From Clostridiales bacterium (GTDB lineage Bacteria; Bacillota; Clostridia; Lachnospirales; Lachnospiraceae), in NCBI GenBank assembly GCA_019418195.1, contig DYCJ01000031.1, positions 8,215-16,930 on the forward strand: a DNA stretch of 8,716 nt. The letters run 5' to 3'. The notes under the pieces were generated by a model. It was not told where the DNA came from. It did not search any database and saw only the letters and a program-made list of their open reading frames with translations. Of the stretch, positions 1-6,204 are shown piece by piece (position 1 is the stretch's first letter; each line of letters opens with the position of its first letter). The position numbers and the translations under genes were made by a program.

Positions 1-2
1 CC

Positions 3-1142
3 GTCCAGGTGTACAAAAACGAGATTCTGACATACGATTCCAATTATCCCGATGCGGCGGTCGAGGAGGCGGCAGCAGAGGGAGAGTATTACGAGTGGGA
101 GTATTACTATACAGTGGAATTTGCAGATGGAACAGCGGATGTATTTCTGTATGGCTTTTTTTCGTATCCGCTGTACGGCTATGCTTTGATAGCAGAGATA
201 ATCCTTGCGGTCATTCTTATGGTCGTGATCGTGATACTGGGGATACGGAGACCTGTGCGATATATCGGCAGACTGAAAGCTGAATGTGAGATCCTGGGGA
301 GCGGGGATCTCGATTATCAGGTCACAGTGCAGGGGAAGGATGAGCTGTCTCTTCTGGCGCGCGGCCTGGACAATATGCGCCTGGCGCTCAGGGAGAGTAA
401 TGAAAAAGAAGCAGAGCTTACAGCCGCCAATCGCAGGATGATAACCGAGATGTCCCACGATCTGCGTACGCCGCTTACCTCACTTCTGATTTACACAGAG
501 ATCCTTGAGAAAAAGGCGGTAAAAGACCCGCAGCAGCTTATAGAGTATGTTCGTAAGATTGAGAGAAAGGCGCGTCAGATCAAGCGCCTGTCGGACAATA
601 TATTTGAATATGCCCTCATCACGGAAGAGACCAAAGCGGAACTCGGGGAGTCACAGATGTTGTGGTCACTGTTCTATGATCCCCTTTCGGAAATGACAGC
701 TTATCTTGAAGAACGCGGCTATACGGTGGAACTGCAGACGAATCGAGGACCAGACAGCGGTCTTGATAATGATTCAGACAGTGGGGCAGATGGAAGCCAT
801 GATAACGATTTAGATAGTGACAGGAGGCAGATCCGTGTAAATGAAGAGTATTTAAACAGGATCATGGACAACATTGTTTCCAATATTGAAAAATATGCAG
901 ATAAGAGTATGCCTGTGAGAATAGAAACCATATACACGGAAGAGTACGGCGGCCTGGCCTTCCGGAACGGAACCGTCTGCGATGCCGGGGCCAGGAGAAA
1001 AACAGAGGGCAGCACGAATATCGGACTGCACAATGTAGAGAAAATGATGAAAAATATGAACGGACATTGCAGGGTTAAACAGACAGAGTGTGTATTCGAG
1101 ATCACCCTTATGTTTCCGTGGGTGTTACTTATGGACACTTAA
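3..1142 (+). CDS. Sensor histidine kinase with HAMP domain, C-terminal part (5' end outside window)
   Basis: The reading frame is open to the left edge, so the gene is 5'-truncated; the in-frame GTG at 9 is probably internal. Numbering from that GTG: residues 1-53 are the end of an extracellular sensor region rich in Tyr and acidic residues. Residues 54-79 are a transmembrane helix. Residues 80-130 look like a HAMP linker. The HisKA helix carries the phospho-acceptor motif SHDLRTPLT with His150. The ATPase domain shows an N-box (EYLNRIMDNIVSNIEKYA, 280-297) and a G2-like motif (STNIGL, 335-340). The usual DxGxG G1 box is not recognisable; only CDAG follows the FRNG strand. An Asp/Ser/Asn/Gly-rich insert occupies residues 247-271. 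The protein should autophosphorylate and pass phosphate to a response regulator, presumably encoded upstream. The next gene downstream is not a response regulator. The family call is firm; the signal sensed is unknown. Confidence 0.9.
   Translation, partial: VQVYKNEILTYDSNYPDAAVEEAAAEGEYYEWEYYYTVEFADGTADVFLYGFFSYPLYGYALIAEIILAVILMVVIVILGIRRPVRYIGRLKAECEILGSGDLDYQVTVQGKDELSLLARGLDNMRLALRESNEKEAELTAANRRMITEMSHDLRTPLTSLLIYTEILEKKAVKDPQQLIEYVRKIERKARQIKRLSDNIFEYALITEETKAELGESQMLWSLFYDPLSEMTAYLEERGYTVELQTNRGPDSGLDNDSDSGADGSHDNDLDSDRRQIRVNEEYLNRIMDNIVSNIEKYADKSMPVRIETIYTEEYGGLAFRNGTVCDAGARRKTEGSTNIGLHNVEKMMKNMNGHCRVKQTECVFEITLMFPWVLLMDT
765..819 (+). repeat. Imperfect 19-bp direct repeat (36-bp period) inside the kinase gene
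   Basis: The 19 bases at 765-783 and 801-819 match at 16 positions and are offset by exactly 36 bp (12 codons), so the frame is kept. They encode DNDSDSG and DNDLDSD. This is seen directly. It suggests that the acidic insert in the ATPase domain grew by a small in-frame duplication. Confidence 0.75.
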
Positions 1143-1181
1143 CTAGTAGACTGATGCAGAAAAATTCAGAAATAGAGACAC

Positions 1182-1210
1182 TTGGAAATGTAACGGTATA
1201 CCGATATAAT
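1182..1210 (+). promoter_or_regulatory. Sigma-A-type promoter of the HTH regulator gene
   Basis: A TTGGAA -35 element (1182-1187) and a perfect TATAAT -10 (1205-1210) are separated by 17 bp. Transcription would start near 1217, followed by AGGAGGG at 1222-1228 and the ATG at 1237. The spacer holds a 10-bp palindrome. Confidence 0.75.
1194..1203. promoter_or_regulatory. Palindromic operator candidate in the promoter spacer
   Basis: CGGTATACCG is a perfect 10-bp palindrome lying between the -35 and -10 elements. A dimeric HTH protein bound here would block RNA polymerase. The obvious candidate is the product of the gene just downstream (autorepression). The site is seen; the binding protein is inferred. 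Confidence 0.4.
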
Positions 1211-1236
1211 ATATCACATACAGGAGGGAACGGAGC

Positions 1237-1818
1237 ATGACTATAAATGAACTTTTAAGAGAGAAAAAAATATCAAAATACCGGCTTTCCAGACTTTCAG
1301 GTGTTCCGTATACTACTATTAATGATATCTGCACCGGAAAAACCCGCATAGAAAAATGCTCTGCAGAGACAATCTATAAAATAGCAAAGGTTTTTAGTAT
1401 CAGTATGGAAGAATTGATAAAGGATGCTGTTGAGGAAAAATCGGGGAATGCCTGTTCTTTTGACCTTTATAAGAGCAGCGTGTGCCATCGCGTGAAAGAT
1501 GAGGGTGATATTCCGTTTATCATAGAAGTGTTGCAATCGGGTGAGATACGGAGAAGATATGAGCAGAGCCAGTATCGAGAGGCACTGTATCTGCTGGCAA
1601 TGGTAGATTATCTGAGCAGGATTAATGAACTGCCAATTTGCAGCGAGTACAAGGATATCCGTATACACAAATTGAAAGAACCGGTTTATCCGGCTAGTGT
1701 CATTGCTCTTGCCCGGGCCAATAATGACGAAAGTGTAAAAGAAAAATGTATGATGGAGTCTATACCTGAATTCAGGAGATTTAACATTGCAGAGAGCGAG
1801 GTTCGCGATATTGGGTGA
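1237..1818 (+). CDS. XRE-family helix-turn-helix regulator with unassigned C-terminal domain
   Basis: This is a 193-residue cytoplasmic protein. Residues 1-62 form a compact Cro/CI-type HTH: SKYRLSRLSGVPYTTINDI gives the scaffold helix, turn and recognition helix (about 25-32), and the domain ends in FSISMEELIKD. Residues 73-193 form a second, mainly helical domain with the stretches FDLYKSSVCHRVKDEGDI and REALYLLAMVDYLSRINELP, which I do not assign to a named family. The start is well supported by AGGAGGG eight bases upstream of the ATG. It has its own promoter and appears monocistronic, though no terminator follows it. Roles to consider are an autoregulated repressor or an orphan antitoxin-like regulator. 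Nothing in the sequence links it directly to the ABC operon 380 bp downstream. Confidence 0.85.
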   Translation: MTINELLREKKISKYRLSRLSGVPYTTINDICTGKTRIEKCSAETIYKIAKVFSISMEELIKDAVEEKSGNACSFDLYKSSVCHRVKDEGDIPFIIEVLQSGEIRRRYEQSQYREALYLLAMVDYLSRINELPICSEYKDIRIHKLKEPVYPASVIALARANNDESVKEKCMMESIPEFRRFNIAESEVRDIG

Positions 1819-1887
1819 GAAGATAGCTTTTAGATATTCTACAGGAAGCACGCAGAAAACTCCAAAATAAAAAATAGTAAAAACATG

Positions 1888-1915
1888 TTGACATTAAAGA
1901 TGTAAGTATTATAAT
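1888..1915 (+). promoter_or_regulatory. Near-consensus sigma-A promoter for leader RNA / ABC operon
   Basis: Perfect TTGACA (1888-1893) and perfect TATAAT (1910-1915) hexamers are separated by 16 bp. The start point should be about 1922. This is the strongest promoter in the window, and the only convincing one I find upstream of the ABC genes. Confidence 0.85.
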
Positions 1916-1921
1916 AGGAGA

Positions 1922-2039
1922 AGCTTGAGCGGAAAACTAAAAATGTAATCATCTGAGGACACACAGCCGCAGCTGCTGTGTCGGAGAAGATGTCGGGTGC
2001 GCCCGGTTATTGTCAGGATAACCGGACGCACCTTTTTTT
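1922..2039 (+). ncRNA. Putative structured leader / attenuator RNA of the ABC exporter operon
   Basis: From the predicted start at about 1922 to the U-tract end at 2039 the transcript is about 118 nt. It contains a 10-bp hairpin (1958-1982: GACACA-CAGC, loop CGCA, GCTG, bulged C, TGTGTC) and then a strong terminator. I do not recognise it as a known riboswitch class. Either it is an independent small RNA or, more likely, a terminated leader whose read-through expresses the ABC genes. No second promoter is apparent between 2040 and 2202. Confidence 0.5.
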
Positions 2040-2097
2040 GTGCGATAAGCCCTGCAAGCGACTGCTCGTGCTATCGTGCGGATCGAACAGAGAGTAA
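1990..2097 (+). CDS. Possible 35-codon leader ORF running through the terminator
   Basis: An ATG at 1990 opens a frame of 35 codons that passes through both arms of the terminator hairpin and stops with TAA at 2095-2097, in the loop of the next hairpin. The frame can be extended upstream to a GTG at 1978. GGAGAA (1983-1988) lies only 1 nt from the ATG, too close for a normal ribosome binding site, so translation is doubtful. The peptide is Cys-rich (four Cys) with no recognisable domain. If translated, ribosomes would melt the terminator. It may equally be a chance ORF. Confidence 0.2.
   Translation: MSGAPGYCQDNRTHLFLCDKPCKRLLVLSCGSNRE
1996..2039 (+). terminator. Strong intrinsic terminator in the leader
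   Basis: Left arm GGTGCG-C-CCGGTTAT (1996-2010) pairs with right arm ATAACCGG-A-CGCACC (2018-2032). This gives 14 base pairs with one internal C/A mismatch around a 7-nt loop, followed at once by seven T (2033-2039). It lies 163 bp before the first ABC start codon, in a position suited to attenuation. Confidence 0.92.
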
Positions 2098-2113
2098 AAA
2101 TTTCCCTGTTCGA
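2083..2113 (+). other. Hairpin in the ABC operon leader, downstream of the terminator
   Basis: TCGAACAG (2083-2090) pairs perfectly with CTGTTCGA (2106-2113), enclosing a 15-nt A/T-rich loop. No U-tract follows directly, so it is not a terminator by itself. An upstream imperfect pairing, CGATAAGC (2043-2050) with GCTATCG (2070-2076), suggests that the leader stays structured past the terminator. Nothing else is evident up to 2186. Confidence 0.45.
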
Positions 2114-2201
2114 GGGTTTAAATGTGTTTTATCCGTTTTAAGCAGTTGAAGTACGGTTGACTGTGGCAGCCGCAAAAACAAACAAGAAAGGAAGGCAGAT
2201 T

Positions 2202-3938
2202 ATGAGATTAGTATTGAAATTCCTAAAGCCGCACTGGAAGTTGTGTGTGGCTACTGTTTTACTTCTGATCATCGACGTTGCCGGGGCACTCTATATCCCT
2301 ACACTGGCGGCGGAGATCCTAAACGAGGGTACCTCGGGAAGTGCATTTGAAACATTGCTGGGAACCGGCATACAGATGGCGATCGCATCCCTGATATCCG
2401 GTGTGTGCGCCATCACAGGTGGGTACACCTGCGCGATGCTCTCGGCAAGACTCGGTAAAGATATGAGAGTGGCAAACTATGAGAAATCGCTGAAGCTCTC
2501 CATCTACGATTTCCGACATTTCGGAACAGCGTCTATCACGACACGTACCGTATCCGACATTACGACGATACAGTTCGCGGTGACGAGCTGCATTCAGATG
2601 ATCCTGCCGGTACCGGTTATCTTCGTCATCGCGCTGGCGCTCTCCTTCAGACTGGATGTGGAGATGGGATTCATCCTGCTTGGCGTCGTACTTGCCGTAC
2701 TGATCATCGCATTCATTATCATACGGAGTGCATCGCCGCTGTTCAAAAAACTGCAGAAGCTCCTTGACCGTATGAGTACAGTGCTTCTGGAGAACATCAC
2801 GGGCGTCAGAGTCGTGCGAGCCTTTAACAACGAGACACGGGAAGAAAAGCGTATGGCAGAGTCCTTCTCCAATTACGCTGAGACCTCCATCAAAGCGAAC
2901 CGTCGTTTCGCAAATCTGGACGGACTTTCTTTCTTCTGTATCAACTTCTTTGTTGTAACTATTTACTGGCTCAGCGGCGGAAGGATCAGCGCCGGACATC
3001 TTCAGATCGGCGATATCACTGCAGTGATCGAGTATGCTATGATGGTGCTCTTCTTCCTTATGATGGCGCAGATGGTCATCCTGACACTGCCGAGAGCGCT
3101 GGAATGCTGTGAGCGAATCCGCGAGGTGCTGGATCATTCACCGGAGATCACGGATATAGTGACGGAAAATCCGGCGAAATCAGAGAAAGACGACGATAAA
3201 AAGAAAGAAGTGCTTGCGTTTAAAGACGTATCATTCCGCTTTGCGGATGCGGAGGAGAATACACTCCACAGACTGAACTTTACCTGCAGGCGCGGCGAGA
3301 CAACAGCGATCATCGGCGGTACGGGAAGCGGTAAATCCACCATCGCTCTTCTGATGCTCAGATTCCACGATGTGACAGCGGGAAGTATCCGGCTGAATGG
3401 AACAGACATCAGACAGGTGACACAGGAGCATCTCCGGGATCATATCGGATATGTCCAGCAGAAAGCATGGCTCTTCTCCGGAACGATCGCTGACAACCTG
3501 CGTTACAGCAGGCCGGACGCGACGGACGAGGAACTGATGCATGCGGCGGACATTGCTCAGGCCGGAGACTTCATACGTTCTCTTCCGGACGGGTTGAATT
3601 CCTACGTGGCACAGGGCGGAACAAACTTCTCCGGCGGACAGAAGCAGCGTCTCTCCATCGCGAGAGCTCTGGTCAAGAAACCGGAACTCTATATATTTGA
3701 CGACAGTTTCTCAGCACTTGACTTCAAGACTGACGCGGCGCTCAGAAAGGCTCTTGCACCTGAGACACAGGATGCTGCGGTTGTCATCATTGCGCAGAGA
3801 GTCAGCTCCATCCGCCATGCGGACCAGATCATCGTGATCAACGAGGGCGAGATGGTCGGTAAGGGAACCCATGAGGAGCTGATGGAAAACTGTCCTGTTT
3901 ACCGTGAAATTTCAGATTCACAGACAAAGGAGGCGTAA
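2202..3938 (+). CDS. ABC exporter half-transporter, degenerate-site subunit (BmrC/TM287-like)
   Basis: The protein has 578 residues: a six-helix exporter transmembrane domain (about 1-310) and a nucleotide-binding domain. The latter shows Walker A GGTGSGKST (372-380), Q-loop YVQQ, signature FSGGQKQR (from 476), Walker B LYIFDD (496-501) and D-loop SALD. The catalytic Glu after Walker B is Asp501, and the switch His is Gln (AQR, Gln532). In family knowledge, these two changes mark the degenerate-site subunit of heterodimeric type IV exporters such as BmrC and TM287. The start at 2202 is chosen for AAAGGAAGG ending 6 bp upstream; a TTG 45 bp earlier is in frame but less plausible. The next gene, its partner, begins 4 bp after the stop. 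The likely role is ATP-driven export of drugs or lipophilic compounds; the substrate is unknown. Expression probably depends on read-through of the leader terminator. Confidence 0.93.
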   Translation: MRLVLKFLKPHWKLCVATVLLLIIDVAGALYIPTLAAEILNEGTSGSAFETLLGTGIQMAIASLISGVCAITGGYTCAMLSARLGKDMRVANYEKSLKLSIYDFRHFGTASITTRTVSDITTIQFAVTSCIQMILPVPVIFVIALALSFRLDVEMGFILLGVVLAVLIIAFIIIRSASPLFKKLQKLLDRMSTVLLENITGVRVVRAFNNETREEKRMAESFSNYAETSIKANRRFANLDGLSFFCINFFVVTIYWLSGGRISAGHLQIGDITAVIEYAMMVLFFLMMAQMVILTLPRALECCERIREVLDHSPEITDIVTENPAKSEKDDDKKKEVLAFKDVSFRFADAEENTLHRLNFTCRRGETTAIIGGTGSGKSTIALLMLRFHDVTAGSIRLNGTDIRQVTQEHLRDHIGYVQQKAWLFSGTIADNLRYSRPDATDEELMHAADIAQAGDFIRSLPDGLNSYVAQGGTNFSGGQKQRLSIARALVKKPELYIFDDSFSALDFKTDAALRKALAPETQDAAVVIIAQRVSSIRHADQIIVINEGEMVGKGTHEELMENCPVYREISDSQTKEA

Positions 3939-3942
3939 AGGT

Positions 3943-5664
3943 ATGACACAGAATGTAAATAAGGCACAGAATGTGTGGAAAACGACTGCGCGTCTTGCGG
4001 GAAGGCTGCACGGGCAGAGAGTGCGGCTGACCATAGTAGGTATTTCGATCATTATTTACGTAGGACTCAGTATCTGGAATCCTGTATACAGCGCAAAAGT
4101 TATTGACCTGCTCTGGACGAACATACAGGCGGCGTGGAAAAGCGGCACTCCTTTTGCCATTACATGGGATCACATGGGAAGAGAGCTTTTTCAGCTTACG
4201 GTCCAGTATTTCTTCACCTGGATCTTCTATTACTTACAGTCATACCTGATGGCAAATGTGGCGGAGACGTTGACCTGTACACTGAGGACTGAGATTTCCT
4301 GCAAGCTGAACCGGCTGCCTTTAAGATTCTTTGACCGGAATAAAGCAGGTGAGATCTTAAGCCGTGTGACCAGTGACCTTGATAAGGTGGCGGAGGTTCT
4401 GCAGACCGGACTTCTGAAGCTGATCGTCGCAATCGGTACGATCATCGGATCACTGATCGTTATGTTTATCTACAGCGTGCCGCTTACACTGATCTTCCTG
4501 TTGTTCATGCTGGCAGCGATCCTTGTGACCAAAGCAGTCTCAAAAATGAGTCTGGAGAGCGCGGCGGCAAGACAGGAGACGATTGGAGCGCTGACCGGTA
4601 TTACGGAAGAATATTATAAAGGAAGAGATGTGATCAAAGCCTATAATCACGAGCAGCAGAGTATCGAACAGGTGAAGAAAGCAGCAGAAGACAACCGGAT
4701 CGCCAACCAGAAGGCGGACTTCCTGACAAACTGCGTCAACCCGCTGATCCGTCTGCTCACACGTCTCGCTCACGTAGTAATTGCCGTGATCGCAGGCAAG
4801 GCTATGCTGGACGGGACAATGACCGTCGGTGTCGTGCAGGCGTTTTTCCAGTATGTGAACCAGACGGCAGAGCCGATGACAGAGGCGTCTTATATGATCA
4901 ACTCCCTGCAGTCGGCTATTGCGTCAGCAGAGCGGACGTTCGAACTTCTGGATGAGGTGGAAGAGATTCCAGACAAAGAAGTAACAGCTGATCTGGAACG
5001 CGCCGAGGGACATATTGCATTTGAACATGTGAGCTTCGGATATGATCCGGGCAAGCTTCTGATGAAAGACATCAGTTTCCATGCAGAGCCGGGACAGAAG
5101 ATTGCCGTTGTGGGAAGTACAGGTGCGGGCAAGACGACACTTATCAACCTGCTCATGCGCTTCTATGAGATCAACAGCGGAAGAATTACTGTGGACGGTG
5201 TGCCGACCACAGATCTGACAAGGAGCGGGCTGAGACAGAACTTCGGTATGGTGCTTCAGGATACATGGCTGTTCGGCGGTACCGTGGCGGAAAATATCGC
5301 TTACGGAAAAGCAGACGCCACACGGGAGGAGATCGTTGAAGCCGCAAAAGCAGCCAAGGTGGATTATTTCATCCGGACGATGCCGAAAGGCTATGATACA
5401 ATGCTTGATAACGAGGCATCCAACCTGTCTGCCGGACAGAAGCAGCTCCTCACGATCGCCAGAGTATTCCTGTGCAACCCGCCTATCCTGATTCTGGATG
5501 AGGCGACATCGAGTGTGGATACCCGTACCGAGGCGGAGATCGGCAAGGCGATGAAGAAACTTATGAAAGGACGTACCAGCTTTGTGATCGCCCACAAATT
5601 CAATTTCGCACAGATGATGCATCGAAAATCAAAGCATCCAGTATTTGCGAGAGGCTTGGAATAG
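3943..5664 (+). CDS. ABC exporter half-transporter, catalytic subunit (BmrD/TM288-like), C-terminus replaced
   Basis: The frame encodes 573 residues starting at the ATG behind AAAGGAGG (3926-3933). Transmembrane helices lie within about 25-335. The nucleotide-binding domain has Walker A GSTGAGKTT (391-399), Q-loop Gln439, signature LSAGQ (495-499), Walker B ILILDE with catalytic Glu520, D-loop SSVD and the switch His551 (VIAH). Glu and His are present, so this is the consensus-site partner of the upstream subunit. Directly after His551 the usual exporter ending (RLSTI..AD.I.V...G.I.E.GTHEEL) is missing. It is replaced by 22 unrelated residues up to the stop at 5662-5664. Those bases are really the antitoxin gene read in another frame. 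About 40 C-terminal residues are lost, so stability and function are doubtful; it could be annotated as a pseudogene. Confidence 0.9.
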   Translation: MTQNVNKAQNVWKTTARLAGRLHGQRVRLTIVGISIIIYVGLSIWNPVYSAKVIDLLWTNIQAAWKSGTPFAITWDHMGRELFQLTVQYFFTWIFYYLQSYLMANVAETLTCTLRTEISCKLNRLPLRFFDRNKAGEILSRVTSDLDKVAEVLQTGLLKLIVAIGTIIGSLIVMFIYSVPLTLIFLLFMLAAILVTKAVSKMSLESAAARQETIGALTGITEEYYKGRDVIKAYNHEQQSIEQVKKAAEDNRIANQKADFLTNCVNPLIRLLTRLAHVVIAVIAGKAMLDGTMTVGVVQAFFQYVNQTAEPMTEASYMINSLQSAIASAERTFELLDEVEEIPDKEVTADLERAEGHIAFEHVSFGYDPGKLLMKDISFHAEPGQKIAVVGSTGAGKTTLINLLMRFYEINSGRITVDGVPTTDLTRSGLRQNFGMVLQDTWLFGGTVAENIAYGKADATREEIVEAAKAAKVDYFIRTMPKGYDTMLDNEASNLSAGQKQLLTIARVFLCNPPILILDEATSSVDTRTEAEIGKAMKKLMKGRTSFVIAHKFNFAQMMHRKSKHPVFARGLE

Positions 5665-5864
5665 ACCTTCCGACGTATATGCGCATGTGTATATCGCGGC
5701 TTATACGTGAGAATGGAATCCCATTCAGTATGAAGCTGGAAGAAGAGCAGGAAAGCAGAGGGCTGAAAGCTATGAAAAAAGCAAGCCGGATTGCTGAGGA
5801 ATATGGCATAGCAGATATGACACTTGACGAGATTAACGCGGAAATAGCAGATACAAGAAAGTAG
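5598..5864 (+). pseudogene. RelB/DinJ-type antitoxin, start codon lost (fused to ABC gene)
   Basis: In the frame starting at 5598 the sequence reads IQFRTDDASKIKASSICERL, then GIDLPTYMRMCISRLIRENG, IPFSMKL and an acidic/Lys C-terminus ending at TAG 5862-5864. This is the typical order of RelB/DinJ antitoxins: a short beta strand (IQFR.DD) of the ribbon-helix-helix fold, its helices, then a disordered toxin-binding tail. About 88 codons remain, and only the first few residues with the start codon and ribosome binding site are missing. The first in-frame ATG (5679) would give only a 61-residue C-terminal piece without the DNA-binding strand. The upstream flank is the second ABC gene in another frame. 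The PIN toxin gene follows after 8 bp, the usual antitoxin-toxin order. Confidence 0.8.
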
Positions 5865-5872
5865 GTGACTGT

Positions 5873-6204
5873 ATGAATTACTATGTTGTCATTGATACTA
5901 ACGTGCTTGTATCTGCTATGTTGAAATGGAACTCTGTGCCGGGCAATGTTGTAGGACTCGCTTTTGACGGACCGGTAATTCCGGTATTCAATACACAGAT
6001 ATTATCCGAATACCGTGAAGTGCTGATACTCTGGATATAGAATTGCCGGATCCTAAGGACAGGGTGTTTTATGAGGTAGTAATGGAACAGAGAAAAAGTG
6101 ATAACGCATATCTTACTACAGGAAATATAAAGCATTTCCCGCAAAAGCCATTTATTGTTACACCGAGGCAATTATTAGATATTATTCTGGAGGAGAAGTT
6201 ATGA
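5873..6204 (+). pseudogene. PIN-domain toxin with internal deletion and frameshift
   Basis: The ATG at 5873, behind AGGTGA, opens MNYYVVIDTNVLVSAML, a canonical PIN-domain start with catalytic Asp8, and continues to LSEYREVL with acidic Glu46. The frame then stops at TAG 6038-6040 (55 codons). From 6031, in another frame, the C-terminal half of the same family continues: LDIELPDPKDRVFYEVV, RKSDNAYLTTGNIKHFP and TPRQLLDIILEEKL, to TGA 6202-6204. The middle segment (estimated at about 25-30 residues from memory of this toxin family) is missing and the frame is shifted. A working RNase toxin is therefore not expected. It is paired with the damaged antitoxin just upstream. Confidence 0.8.

Noticed and set aside
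719..1138. 139-codon minus-strand frame opposite the kinase ATPase domain
   Set aside because: Ser/Leu-rich shadow of the kinase; no supporting start signal or domain.
1943..1948. ATG-TAA minimal start-stop ORF in the ABC leader
   Set aside because: No good ribosome binding site upstream; expected by chance in A/T-rich leader sequence.
2101..2117. tRNA T-arm-like CCCTGTTCGAGGG
   Set aside because: The stem is only 3 bp and no acceptor, D or anticodon arms can be built around it; the bases fit better in the 2083-2113 hairpin.
2319..3137. 272-codon open frame on the minus strand inside the first ABC gene
   Set aside because: Antisense to a clearly conserved exporter; composition is His/Arg/Gln-rich without domains, and no ribosome binding site is evident.
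4924..5622. 232-codon open frame on the minus strand inside the second ABC gene
   Set aside because: Mirror of the conserved nucleotide-binding domain; Cys/His-rich shadow translation with no recognisable motif.
5679..5864. 61-residue protein starting at the internal ATG of the antitoxin remnant
   Set aside because: No suitable ribosome binding site, and the frame upstream to 5598 is clearly antitoxin, so this ATG is internal rather than a true start.
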